DNA of 64,000 nucleotides from Rhizobium sp. N324. GTDB taxonomy: Bacteria; Pseudomonadota; Alphaproteobacteria; Rhizobiales; Rhizobiaceae. Positions 54,428 through 63,803 of this stretch are shown here, in pieces. The position numbers and the translations under genes were made by a program. Below the pieces are notes generated by a model. It ran no database searches. It saw only the letters and a list, made by a program, of their open reading frames with translations, and was not told where the DNA came from. The stretch is from positions 3,599,001 through 3,663,000 of the forward strand of contig NZ_CP013630.1 of assembly GCF_001664485.1 (NCBI RefSeq), read 5' to 3'. Numbering within the stretch: the stretch's first letter is position 1; each line of letters opens with the position of its first letter.

Positions 54428-56254
54428 TCACCGGGCCGTTCCGCCCATCGCCGTCTTATGCTTTTCGATCCCGCTCGCCATGGGTGAGAAAAGACGAGCC
54501 GTCTCGGCCGCCGGTGCGGGGTAACCAAACGCGTAACCCTGCAGGCCATCGCAGCCGAGCTGCGCCAGCACGACGGCATGCGCCTCGGTCTCGATGCCCT
54601 CGGCGATCACTTCGACATCGAGCGCCTTGGCAATTTCCACGATCGAACCCACCACGTGCCGCTGCTCGGCTGAAGTGACGACATCGGCGATGAGCTGCCG
54701 GTCGATCTTCAGCCGCTTCGGCCGCAGCTTGACGAGACCGATGAGCGAGGCATGGCCGGATCCGAAATCATCGATCTCGATGTCGATACCCATCTGTTTG
54801 ATATCGCCGATGTGATCGAGCAGTTTTTCGTCGCTGTCGTCGAGGAAGATCGTCTCGACCAGTTCGAAGACGATCACACCGGGCGGAATGTCGAGTTTCC
54901 TCAGCTTGCCGAGCAACGCCGGATCGGCAAGGCGTGATGCCGAGATGTTGACGGCGATGCGCGGAACCGCAAGGCCCTGCAACAGCCAGAACAACCGGTC
55001 TTCGAGAACATTTTTGAGGATCGCCGCATCGATCTCGGCCGCAAGCCCGTTCTCGTCGGCGATCTTCAGGAAGACCCCCGGCGCGAGCACGCCCTTCTCC
55101 GGATGTTTCCAGCGCGCCAGGGCCTCGAAGCCGATGACTTCCCGCGTCCGGGGGTCGAGCTGCACCTGATAATAGGGAACGATCTCGCCGCGCTCCAGCC
55201 CGAGCTTCAGCTCCTCGGCAAGGCGACGCTTGGCGCGCAGATCCTCCTGCAGTTGCCGCGTGAAGAATTCGACGCGGTTGCGCCCGAGTTTCTTGGCCTG
55301 GTAGAGCGCCAGGTCGGATTCGGCAAACAGATTGCGCGCCCGCCGATCGCCGCTCCAGGAAACGCCGATCGAGGCGCCGGATTGCAGCATCTCCTGGCCG
55401 AAGCGGATCTTCTTGCGCAGCCGGCGCTGGAGGTCGTCGGTAATCAGCTTCAACTCGGTGAGATCGCTGAAATTGACGAGCACGATAACGAATTCGTCGC
55501 CGCCGACACGGGCAACCATACCATTAGCGGGAATGGCGGCAGTAATGCGAAGAGCCGCGGCCCTGAGCACAGCGTCGCCTGCCGCATGACCGTGGCTGTC
55601 GTTGATCTGCTTGAACTGGTCGAGGTCGAGATGCAGCACGGCAAGCGTTGTGATGCTCCTGTCGGCCGGCAGCTCGGCGAGCCGCTTGTCGAGCAGGCGT
55701 CGGTTCGGCAGGCCGGTGAGATAATCGTGATCGGCGACATGCTCGATGCGGGCGTTGCTTTCCTCGAGCGCCAGCGCTCTCGCCTCGGCCACCATCTTCT
55801 GGCCGGCGAGTTCGGCGTTGAGCAGAACGTCGGCGGTGACATCCCATTCGGCGCCGATGAAGGAGGGCAGGCCCTCGGCATCCACGTAGAAATGTGCGCG
55901 TGAGCGCAGATGGCGGATTTCGCCGCTCGGCAGCACGATCCGGAATTGCGAATTATAGGCGCCCCGGGTGGCGATCGCCAGGTCGAAGTCGCGTTCGGCC
56001 TGTTCGCGATCGTCGGGATGAATCGCATTGGACCATAACCATGCGGGCACCTCCCGGCATGTCTCGCCGGTCTCGTAGAGGCGGTGCATCTGCGCATCCC
56101 ATAAGATCCCGTCCCTGGCGATGCTGTGCTCCCAGACACCGATCCGGGATGCATCGAGAGCGAGTTCGAGCCGGCGCAGCAGATCCTGAAACTCTTGTTC
56201 GGATCGGGTGGGTCTATTTTCTGGCAACGCGGTCTCAGCCTTAGAAGCTTCCAT
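54428..56254 (-). CDS. PAS-GGDEF-EAL cyclic-di-GMP signalling protein
   Basis: 608 residues, no membrane segment. Residues about 25-145 are a PAS-fold sensor (SRIGVWEHSIARDGILWDAQ, WLWSNAIHPDDREQAERDF). A GGDEF domain follows (LTGLPNRRLLDKRL, DLDQFKQINDSHGHAAGD, VARVGGDEFVIVL), then an EAL domain (IGFEALARWKHPEKG, NISASRLADP, IDDFGSGHASL, AEGIETEAH, QGYAFGYP). Catalytic residues of both enzymes appear intact, so it may make and degrade c-di-GMP, switching with its sensor input. No partner gene adjoins. Confidence 0.93.
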   Translation of the reverse strand: MEASKAETALPENRPTRSEQEFQDLLRRLELALDASRIGVWEHSIARDGILWDAQMHRLYETGETCREVPAWLWSNAIHPDDREQAERDFDLAIATRGAYNSQFRIVLPSGEIRHLRSRAHFYVDAEGLPSFIGAEWDVTADVLLNAELAGQKMVAEARALALEESNARIEHVADHDYLTGLPNRRLLDKRLAELPADRSITTLAVLHLDLDQFKQINDSHGHAAGDAVLRAAALRITAAIPANGMVARVGGDEFVIVLVNFSDLTELKLITDDLQRRLRKKIRFGQEMLQSGASIGVSWSGDRRARNLFAESDLALYQAKKLGRNRVEFFTRQLQEDLRAKRRLAEELKLGLERGEIVPYYQVQLDPRTREVIGFEALARWKHPEKGVLAPGVFLKIADENGLAAEIDAAILKNVLEDRLFWLLQGLAVPRIAVNISASRLADPALLGKLRKLDIPPGVIVFELVETIFLDDSDEKLLDHIGDIKQMGIDIEIDDFGSGHASLIGLVKLRPKRLKIDRQLIADVVTSAEQRHVVGSIVEIAKALDVEVIAEGIETEAHAVVLAQLGCDGLQGYAFGYPAPAAETARLFSPMASGIEKHKTAMGGTAR

Positions 56255-56386
56255 AACTGCAATATGGTCTCAAGCCGGCATTAATGAAGCCTTGTCCCGA
56301 TGCTCGAACTAGTCACTAGGTGAACCGTCCGTTACGATTTTCCCCTTTTGGATCAAAGAACTTGCAGCCCACGGCGCCCTGAAGGA

Positions 56387-58171
56387 TCAGTGGTTGTGCC
56401 GCGGCGGATTTTTGGCGATCCGGCGGAATTCCGCCGCCCCCTCCAGAACCGCGCCGTCCGACAATTGCGTCACCGAGCGGCGATAGATCTGCTGCCATGG
56501 CGTCGCATCCGCCGGCACCGGCGGAATACCGTCGCCCTTGCGCCGTTCGATCTCGGCCTCGTCGACCAGCATGTCGCAACGCCCGTGGTTGAAGTCGATG
56601 CGGATGATGTCGCCGGTGCGAAGCCAGGCGAGACCGCCGCCGGCAGCGCTTTCGGGCGAGGCGTTGAGGATCGAGGGGCTGTCCGCCGTGCCCGATTGGC
56701 GGCCATCGCCGATCGTCGGCAGGCTGCTGATGCCGCGTTTCAGCAAGTGATCCGGCGGCTGCATGTTGACAACCTCAGCCGAACCCGGCCAGCCGAGCGG
56801 CCCGGCGCCGCGGATGACGAGGATGGTATTTTCGTCGATGCCGAGGTCAGGATCGTTGATGCGCCGGTGATAGTCTTCGGACCCGTCGAAAACCACCGCC
56901 CTGCCCTCGAAGACGCCTTCGCGGCCCGGCTCCTGAAGGTAGCGCCGACGAAAACCCTCCGAGACGACGCTCATCTTCATGATCGCGAAATCGAAGAGAT
57001 TGCCCTTCAGAACGAGGAAGCCGGCCCGCTCCTTCAGCGGCTCGCCGAATGGCCGGATAACCTCGCGGTCCCGGGCTTCCCTGCCCTGCAGGTTCTCGGC
57101 CATCGTCCCGCCCGTCACCGTACGACAGCCGCCATCGAGCTTTCCGGCCTGCAGCAATTCCCACATGATCGCCGGCGTGCCGCCGGCGCGATGAAAACGC
57201 TCGCCGAGATAGGTCCCCGCCGGCTGGACATTGGCCAGCAGCGGGATATCGAAGCCGTGCACCTGCCAGTCGTCGGGATGAAGCTCGACGCCGGCGTGCT
57301 TGGCCATCGCGGCCAGATGCGGCTGTGCGTTGGTGGAACCGCCGATCGCCGAATTGGTGCGGATGGCGTTGAGGAAAGCCTCGCGGGTCAGAATATCCGA
57401 CGGCTTCAGGTCCTCGAAGACGATCTCGACAGCGCGCCGCCCGGTACGGTAGGCCATCTGGCCCCGTTCGCGGTAGGCGGCCGGAATGGCGCCGCAACCG
57501 GTCAGCGACAGGCCGAGTGCCTCGGCAAGGGCGTTCATCGTCGAAGCCGTGCCCATCGTATTGCAATGGCCGACGGATGGAGCCGAATCGAGCGCAGCCT
57601 GCAGGAATTCTTCCCGATCGATCTCGCCTGCTGCATATTTTCGCCGCATCCGCCAGATCACCGTGCCGGAGCCCGCCAGTTCCCCCTCATGCCAGCCGTC
57701 GAGCATCGGCCCGCCGGAGAGCACGATCGCCGGAATATCGACCGTCGACGCCGCCATGATCGCCGAAGGCGTGGTCTTGTCGCAGCCGGTCGTCAGCACG
57801 ACGCCGTCGAGCGGATAGCCGTAGAGGATTTCAACGAGGCCGAGATAGGCAAGATTGCGGTCGAGTGCCGCCGTCGGGCGTTTGCAGTTCTCGAAGATCG
57901 GATGCGTGGGAAATTCGATCGGAATACCGCCGGCATCGCGAATGCCGTCGCGTACGCGCTTGGCAAGCTCGATATGCACCCTGTTGCAAGGTGTGAGATC
58001 GCTGCCGCTCTGGGCAATCCCGATGATCGGCTTGCCGGAACGCAGCTCTTCCGGCGTGATGCCGTAATTCATGAAACGCTCGAGATAGAGCGCTGCCATG
58101 TCGATATGGTCGGGATTGTCGAACCAATCCTGCGAACGCAGGCGCCGCTTCGGAGAATGGCTGTCGGTCAC
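56387..58171 (-). CDS. IlvD/Edd-family sugar-acid dehydratase
   Basis: 594 residues from a GTG start overlapping the preceding stop (GTGA). Fe-S ligands Cys62 (DLTPCNRVH), Cys129 (TTGCDKTTP) and Cys202 (SVGHCNTMG) are present, as is Lys131 for Mg binding and the C-terminal GDGRQSGTADSPSILN. The head MTDSHSPKRRLRSQDWFDNP and GITPEELRSGKPIIGIAQSG group it with arabinonate/xylonate-type [2Fe-2S] dehydratases rather than with branched-chain IlvD. The exact sugar acid is uncertain. It is cotranscribed with a beta-hydroxyacid dehydrogenase. Confidence 0.9.
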   Translation of the reverse strand: MTDSHSPKRRLRSQDWFDNPDHIDMAALYLERFMNYGITPEELRSGKPIIGIAQSGSDLTPCNRVHIELAKRVRDGIRDAGGIPIEFPTHPIFENCKRPTAALDRNLAYLGLVEILYGYPLDGVVLTTGCDKTTPSAIMAASTVDIPAIVLSGGPMLDGWHEGELAGSGTVIWRMRRKYAAGEIDREEFLQAALDSAPSVGHCNTMGTASTMNALAEALGLSLTGCGAIPAAYRERGQMAYRTGRRAVEIVFEDLKPSDILTREAFLNAIRTNSAIGGSTNAQPHLAAMAKHAGVELHPDDWQVHGFDIPLLANVQPAGTYLGERFHRAGGTPAIMWELLQAGKLDGGCRTVTGGTMAENLQGREARDREVIRPFGEPLKERAGFLVLKGNLFDFAIMKMSVVSEGFRRRYLQEPGREGVFEGRAVVFDGSEDYHRRINDPDLGIDENTILVIRGAGPLGWPGSAEVVNMQPPDHLLKRGISSLPTIGDGRQSGTADSPSILNASPESAAGGGLAWLRTGDIIRIDFNHGRCDMLVDEAEIERRKGDGIPPVPADATPWQQIYRRSVTQLSDGAVLEGAAEFRRIAKNPPRHNH

Positions 58172-59079
58172 CTCTTGCCTCCCGGCAGGTCGTTCTTCTC
58201 TTCGAGATGCAGGAGCAGGCCGCTATGATCTTTCTCACCATTGCCGTTTGCGACGAATTCGCTGAATTCGGCATGGACCGCAGCAGTCAGGGGCAGCGTC
58301 AGCGACAGCGCGGCGGCGGTCTCCATGGCCGCGTTCAGGTCCTTCAGCTGATTGCTGGACGAACCGCCTGGAGTAAACTGCCGCTCGACCATGCGTTTGC
58401 CGTGGAGTTCAAGGATACGGCTCTCGGCGAAGCCGCCGCGAATGGCGTCGCGAAAGGCGGCGGGCGAGCCGCCTCCGGCGGCAATCAGCATCATCGCTTC
58501 GGCAACGGCGCCGATCGTCACTGCGACAATCTGCTGGTTGGCAAGCTTGGCAAGCTGACCCGATCCGCTTGGGCCGACGCGGGTGACACGCCCCATCGGC
58601 GCAAAGACGTCCTGAAGCTTTTCGATCACATCCTTCTCGCCGCCCGCCATGATCGCCAGCGTACCGGCCTCCGCTCCGACGACGCCGCCGGAAACCGGCG
58701 CATCGACATGAGCGATGCCGCGCTCAGCAAGCCGCGCCGCATGATCACGGGCAAAATGTGGGGCGATTGAACTCATGTCGATAACGATAGCGCCGGACGC
58801 CACCGCATCGGCCGCGCCGCGGTCGAACAAAACGTTTCCGACGGCTTCGGCGTTGGTCAGCATGGTGATGACGACATCAGCCCCCGAAACGGCATCCCCG
58901 GGCGTTTCCGCAAGGACCGCACCGTCCGCTGCCAGCGCCTTAGCCTTGCCGGGATCGCGATTCCAGACGGTGACGGCAAAGCCCGCTCCGAGCAGCCGGC
59001 GAGCCATAGGCGCGCCCATCAGCCCGGTACCGAGAAAGGCGATCCGCCTGCCACCATGACCTCTGCTCGAACCTGTCAT
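58168..59079 (-). CDS. NAD(P)-dependent beta-hydroxyacid dehydrogenase
   Basis: 303 residues from the ATG at 59079, preceded by GGGAGG. The N-terminal Rossmann motif IAFLGTGLMGAPMARRLL is followed by the substrate motif HVDAPVSGGVVGAEAGTL, the catalytic lysine region GSGQLAKLANQQI, and a helical C-terminal domain with DLNAAMETA. This is the 3-hydroxyisobutyrate / tartronate-semialdehyde / 2-hydroxy-acid reductase family. Overlap with the dehydratase gene suggests joint work on a sugar acid. Confidence 0.9.
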   Translation of the reverse strand: MTGSSRGHGGRRIAFLGTGLMGAPMARRLLGAGFAVTVWNRDPGKAKALAADGAVLAETPGDAVSGADVVITMLTNAEAVGNVLFDRGAADAVASGAIVIDMSSIAPHFARDHAARLAERGIAHVDAPVSGGVVGAEAGTLAIMAGGEKDVIEKLQDVFAPMGRVTRVGPSGSGQLAKLANQQIVAVTIGAVAEAMMLIAAGGGSPAAFRDAIRGGFAESRILELHGKRMVERQFTPGGSSSNQLKDLNAAMETAAALSLTLPLTAAVHAEFSEFVANGNGEKDHSGLLLHLEEKNDLPGGKR

Positions 59080-59165
59080 TCAGTCCTCCCAACTGTTGTT
59101 CGTCTTTGATAACCCCCTCACCCATCGTTGCAACCGTTTTGATGCCGCATCGGCCCGAAAACGAT

Positions 59166-59192
59166 ACGGGCGAGAACCGAAGTTCCCGCCCG
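59166..59192 (-). terminator. Probable terminator of the second RND operon
   Basis: Arms CGGGCGAGAAC (59167-59177) and GTTCCCGCCCG (59182-59192) pair with one mismatch around a 4-base loop, 32 bases after the pump stop on the minus strand. The following bases on that strand, TATCGTTTTC, are moderately T-rich. Confidence 0.55.
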
Positions 59193-59223
59193 ATTTACTC
59201 GACAAAGGAAGGTTGAATTCCGT

Positions 59224-62200
59224 TTATTCCGCCGCGAGCCGGATGACCTCAGCCTCTTCTTCCTTGTGTTCGTCCGGCTTGTGCTGGACGAGCGGGCGGT
59301 TGCCCGCCAGCCGCCGCAGCAGCACGTAGAAGACAGGCGTCATGAAGATGCCGAAGAAGGTCACGCCGATCATGCCCGAGAAGACCGCGACACCCATGGC
59401 CGCGCGCATCTCCGCGCCGGCGCCGGTGGAGACGACGAGCGGCACGACACCCATGATGAAGGCCAGCGAGGTCATCAGGATCGGGCGAAGACGGAGACGG
59501 CTGGCTTCCACCGCGGCCTCCCGTGGCGTCCGGCCTTCGAACTCCAGTTCGCGGGCGAATTCGACGATAAGGATCGCGTTCTTCGCCGATAGTCCGACCA
59601 GCACCACCAGACCGATCTGGGTGAAGATGTTGTTGTCTCCACCGGTGAGCCAGACGCCTGTCAGCGCGGCCAACACACCCATCGGCACGATCATGATGAT
59701 CGCAAGCGGCAGCGTCAGGCTTTCATACTGGGCGGCAAGCACCAGGAAGACGAGCAGCAGCGCCAGCGGGAAAACGACGACGCTCGAATTGCCGGCAAGG
59801 ATCTGCTGATAGGTCAGATCCGTCCATTCGAAGTCGATGCCTGCCGGCAGGGTCTCATGCAGGATCTTCTCGATAGCCGCCTGCGCCTGGCCGGACGAAA
59901 AGCCCGGCGCCGGACCGCCGTTGATATCGGCGGCGAGGAAGCCGTTGTAGCGGTTCGCGCGCTCCGGACCGGTGCTCGGCTGCACCTTCAGCAGGGCCGA
60001 AAGCGGGATCATCTCACCCGATGCGGAACGGACCTTCAACTGGCCGATATCTTCCGGCTGGGCGCGGAATTTCGCATCGGCCTGCACCCGGACGCTGTAG
60101 GTGCGGCCGAAGGCGTTGAAGTCGTTCACATAGAGCGAACCGAGATAGATCTGCAGCGTCTGGAAGACGTCGGTGACGGAAACCCCGAGCTGCTCGGCCT
60201 TGGCGCGGTCGAGATCGGCATAGAGCTGCGGCACGTTGATCTGGAAGCTGGAGAACAGCCCGGCAAGCTCAGGCGTCTGATAGGCCTTGGCAAGCACGGC
60301 CTTGGTCGCTTCGTCGAGCGCCTGGTTACCGAGGCCGGCACGATCCTCGATCTGCAGCTTGAAACCGCCCGTCGTGCCGAGACCGTTGACCGGCGGCGGC
60401 GGGAACATGGCGATGAAGGCATCCTGGATGGCGCCGAATTTCTGGTTCAGCGCCATGGCGATGGCACCACCCGAAAGATCCGGTGTCTTGCGCTCCTCGA
60501 AATCCTTCAGCGTCACGAAGACGATGCCGGCATTCGAGGAGTTGGTGAAGCCGTTGATCGAAAGGCCCGGGAAGGCGATCGCATTGGCAACGCCCGGCTG
60601 CGCCAGCGCGATATCGGTCATGCGCTTGATTACGTCTTCCGTGCGGTCAAGGCTTGCGGCATCCGGCAGCTGGGCAAAACCGATCAGATACTGCTTGTCC
60701 TGCGACGGCACGAAGCCGCCGGGGACCGTGCTGAACAGACTGTAGGTCGCACCGACCAGCGCCAGGTAGACCACCATGACTATGCTCTTGCGCGACAGCA
60801 ATCCGCCCACACCCTTGCCGTAGGCATTCGAGCCGGCGCCAAAGACCCGGTTGAAGCCGCGGAAGAACCAGCCGAAGATGGCATCCATGAATCGTGTCAG
60901 CCAGTCCTTCGGCGCGTGATGCCCCTTCAAGAGAAGGGCTGCTAGCGCCGGAGAGAGGGTGAGCGAGTTGAATGCCGAGATGACGGTCGAGATCGCGATC
61001 GTCAGCGCGAACTGGCGATAGAACTGACCGGACAGGCCGGAGATGAAGGCGAGCGGCACGAAGACCGCGACGAGGACCAGCGCGATCGCGATGATCGGAC
61101 CGGAGACTTCCTTCATCGCCTTGTAGGTGGCGGCCCGCGGCGACAGCCCCTGTTCGATATTGCGCTCGACGTTTTCGACCACCACGATCGCGTCGTCGAC
61201 GACGATACCGATCGCCAGCACCAGCCCGAACAGGCTGAGCGCGTTGATCGAGAAGCCGAAGACATACATGACCGCGAAGGTGCCGATGATCGATACCGGA
61301 ACCGCGATCAGCGGAATGATCGAGGCGCGCCATGTCTGCAGGAACAGGATGACGACGAGAACAACAAGCGCGATGGCTTCGAGCAGCGTGTCGATGACCT
61401 TCTCGATCGAGGCGCGCACGAATTTCGTCGTATCGTAGACGATCTCGTATTTAACCCCCTCCGGCATGGCGAGCTGCAGCTGATCCATGGTGGCGTGCAC
61501 ATTATCGGCGATTTCGATCGCATTCGAACCGGGCGCCTGAAGCACGGCAACGGCGACGGCCGGCTTGCCGTCGAGCAGCGAGCGCAACGTATAGTCTGCG
61601 GCGCCGAGCTCGATGCGGGCAACGTCGCGAAGGCGGGTGATCTCGCCACTGGCGCCCGTCTTGACGATGATATTGCCGAACTCCTCGGGTGTGCGCAGGC
61701 GGCCCTGGGCATTGACGTTGAGCTGCAGGTCCACACCCGGCTGGCTCGGCGATGCACCGATGATGCCGGCCGCGGCCTGGACGTTCTGGGAGCTGATGGC
61801 GTTGCTGATATCGCTGGCGGCGAGATCATGCTCGGCAGCCTTCTGGGGATCGATCCAGACACGCATCGAATAATCGCCGGCGCCAAAGACCTGCACCTGA
61901 CCGACGCCTGCGATGCGGGCAAGCCGATCCTTGATATTCAGCGTCGCATAGTTGCGGAGATAGGTAATGTCGTGATTGTCGCCATCGGAGACAAGGTTGA
62001 CGACCATGATGAAGTTGGGCGAACTCTTGACCGTCGTGATCCCCAGCGAGCGGACTTCCGCCGGCAGCCGTGGTTCGGCCTGCGAAACGCGGTTCTGCAC
62101 CAGCTGCTGCGCCTTGTCGGGGTCGGTGCCGAGTTTGAAGGTGACGGTCACGTTGAGCACGCCGTCCGACGTCGCCTGGCTGGACATGTATAGCATGCCC

Positions 62201-62424
62201 TCGACACCGTTGATCTGCTCTTCGAGCGGTGTGGCCACCGTTTCGGCGATGACCGACGGGTTGGCGCCGGGATAGGTGGCGCGCACGACGATCGACGGCG
62301 GCACGACCTCGGGATATTCGGAAATCGGCAGCGCGCGCAGGCCGATCAAGCCGGCAACCACGATGAGGACTGAGAGAACGCCGGCAAAGACCGGGCGGTC
62401 GACAAAGAATCTGGAGATGTTCAT
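59224..62424 (-). CDS. AcrB/MexB-type RND multidrug efflux pump
   Basis: 1066 residues. It starts MNISRFFVDRPVFAGVLSVL and shows the HAE1 signatures SEYPEVVPPSIVVRATYPGANP, TM4 proton-relay GIVVDDAIVVVENVERN, and GLSAKNAILIVEFARELE with RPILMTSLAFIMGVVPL in the second half. The Phe/Pro-rich drug-binding loop region and a short charged tail (HKPDEHKEEEAEVIRLAAE) are present. It is closest in style to AcrB/MexB/MexF drug pumps and less like the first RND pump at 3943. It follows its adaptor gene after 142 bases. Confidence 0.94.
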   Translation of the reverse strand: MNISRFFVDRPVFAGVLSVLIVVAGLIGLRALPISEYPEVVPPSIVVRATYPGANPSVIAETVATPLEEQINGVEGMLYMSSQATSDGVLNVTVTFKLGTDPDKAQQLVQNRVSQAEPRLPAEVRSLGITTVKSSPNFIMVVNLVSDGDNHDITYLRNYATLNIKDRLARIAGVGQVQVFGAGDYSMRVWIDPQKAAEHDLAASDISNAISSQNVQAAAGIIGASPSQPGVDLQLNVNAQGRLRTPEEFGNIIVKTGASGEITRLRDVARIELGAADYTLRSLLDGKPAVAVAVLQAPGSNAIEIADNVHATMDQLQLAMPEGVKYEIVYDTTKFVRASIEKVIDTLLEAIALVVLVVILFLQTWRASIIPLIAVPVSIIGTFAVMYVFGFSINALSLFGLVLAIGIVVDDAIVVVENVERNIEQGLSPRAATYKAMKEVSGPIIAIALVLVAVFVPLAFISGLSGQFYRQFALTIAISTVISAFNSLTLSPALAALLLKGHHAPKDWLTRFMDAIFGWFFRGFNRVFGAGSNAYGKGVGGLLSRKSIVMVVYLALVGATYSLFSTVPGGFVPSQDKQYLIGFAQLPDAASLDRTEDVIKRMTDIALAQPGVANAIAFPGLSINGFTNSSNAGIVFVTLKDFEERKTPDLSGGAIAMALNQKFGAIQDAFIAMFPPPPVNGLGTTGGFKLQIEDRAGLGNQALDEATKAVLAKAYQTPELAGLFSSFQINVPQLYADLDRAKAEQLGVSVTDVFQTLQIYLGSLYVNDFNAFGRTYSVRVQADAKFRAQPEDIGQLKVRSASGEMIPLSALLKVQPSTGPERANRYNGFLAADINGGPAPGFSSGQAQAAIEKILHETLPAGIDFEWTDLTYQQILAGNSSVVVFPLALLLVFLVLAAQYESLTLPLAIIMIVPMGVLAALTGVWLTGGDNNIFTQIGLVVLVGLSAKNAILIVEFARELEFEGRTPREAAVEASRLRLRPILMTSLAFIMGVVPLVVSTGAGAEMRAAMGVAVFSGMIGVTFFGIFMTPVFYVLLRRLAGNRPLVQHKPDEHKEEEAEVIRLAAE

Positions 62425-62524
62425 TTCAAAGCCCTCTCCGGGGTGAACATGGATGCAACGTCCCTCTCCGGCGGTTTGGGAGCCGCCGGCGGGTCATATC
62501 AATTCGGGTATTGGCATTCCCCTG

Positions 62525-62547
62525 GGGCGAAGGCATCGCCTTCGCCC
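62525..62547 (-). repeat. Intra-operon hairpin between adaptor and pump genes
   Basis: A perfect 10-bp inverted repeat (GGGCGAAGGC at 62525-62534 with GCCTTCGCCC at 62538-62547) with a 3-base loop, about 20 bases after the adaptor stop. There is no T run. It could stabilise the adaptor mRNA or lower expression of the pump relative to the adaptor. Confidence 0.55.
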
Positions 62548-62566
62548 GGGAGGGAAAGGCGAAGTC

Positions 62567-63757
62567 TTACTGCGCGGTCGCGACCTTCTCTTCCATCTGC
62601 GGTACGACGACGGCACCCGGACGGATGCGCTGCAGACCGTTGACGACGATCTTTTCGCCGGCGTCCAGACCGCTTTCGACCACACGCTGACCGTCGGACA
62701 GCGTGCCGAGCTGGATCTGCCGATAGGCGACCTTGTTTTCGGCATCGACGACGAAGACGAACTTCTTGTCCTGGTCTGTGCCGACGGCGCGGTCGCTGAT
62801 GACGATCTTGTTCTCGGCCTTCGGCTGGCCCATGCGCACCCGTACGAACTGGCCGGGGATGAGACGACCACCCGGATTGTCGAAGACAGCGCGCACGCCG
62901 ATGGTGCCGCTGGAGGCATCGACCTCGTTGTCGATCAACTGCAGCTTGCCCTTGATCGGCGTGCCGCTGTCGGCAAGCGTACCGACCTCGACCGGGATCT
63001 GCTCGACCGGCGGCAGGGCGCTGTCGGTCTGCGGAAGCTCGGCAAGCGCGCGCGTCACCATCTCTTCGCTGGCGTTGAAGCTCGCATAGATCGGATCGAC
63101 CGAAACGAGCGTCGTCAGTTCAGGCGAAGCCGAGCCGGCCGCAACCAGGTTGCCGGCGGTCACCTCGATCTTGCCGATGCGGCCGGAAACCGGCGCACGC
63201 ACCTGGGTGTAATCGAGATCGAGCTGGGCCGACTGCAGTGCGGCCTGCGCCGAACGCAGCCCTGCCTGCGCCTCGGCCAGCGCGCTCTGGCGCTGATCGA
63301 GATCGCTCTGGGAGATGGTGCGGTTGTCGGAAAGCCTGCGGCCGCGATCGAGCTCGGTCTGCGCCAGGCTGACCTTGGCTTCGGCCGAAGCGACCTGGCC
63401 CTGCGCCTGCGCCACGCTCGCCTGGTAGGGAGCCGGGTCGATGGTGAAGAGCAGGTCGCCCTGCTTGACCAGCGCCCCTTCGCGGAAGGCCACCGACAGG
63501 ATGGCGCCGGCGACGCGGGAGCGAACCTGCACACGGTCGACAGCTTCGAGCCGGCCGGAGAAACTCTCCCAGGCTGTCACGTCACGCGCCGCGACGACGG
63601 CAACCGTCACCGGCACGGCAGGCGGCTGCGCCGGGGCGGACGCGGCCGTGGCGGTCGTGCTCATCGGCAGTTCGAAAAATAATGCGGCGCCTGAAACCGA
63701 CGCAATAAGGCCCATGCCGGCGCCCACAAGGGCCCAGCGCTTACTTCTGGACGTCAT
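62567..63757 (-). CDS. AcrA/MexA-type RND periplasmic adaptor
   Basis: 396 residues with an N-terminal membrane/signal segment (WALVGAGMGLIASVSGAALFF) and no lipobox Cys. The lipoyl domain halves are seen as VRSRVAGAILSVAFREGALV and DYTQVRAPVSGRIGKIEVTAG. They flank an alpha hairpin (ASAEAKVSLAQTELDRGRRL, QSALAEAQAGLRSAQAAL), and barrel and membrane-proximal domains follow. It is the first gene of the operon in this window; a TetR-type regulator is often divergent, but the gene upstream here is an esterase-like gene on the same strand. Confidence 0.93.
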   Translation of the reverse strand: MTSRSKRWALVGAGMGLIASVSGAALFFELPMSTTATAASAPAQPPAVPVTVAVVAARDVTAWESFSGRLEAVDRVQVRSRVAGAILSVAFREGALVKQGDLLFTIDPAPYQASVAQAQGQVASAEAKVSLAQTELDRGRRLSDNRTISQSDLDQRQSALAEAQAGLRSAQAALQSAQLDLDYTQVRAPVSGRIGKIEVTAGNLVAAGSASPELTTLVSVDPIYASFNASEEMVTRALAELPQTDSALPPVEQIPVEVGTLADSGTPIKGKLQLIDNEVDASSGTIGVRAVFDNPGGRLIPGQFVRVRMGQPKAENKIVISDRAVGTDQDKKFVFVVDAENKVAYRQIQLGTLSDGQRVVESGLDAGEKIVVNGLQRIRPGAVVVPQMEEKVATAQ

Positions 63758-63803
63758 CAGTACTCTCCTTGCGGCCCCAAGCCGCCGAAATATCAGATCA
63801 TCT

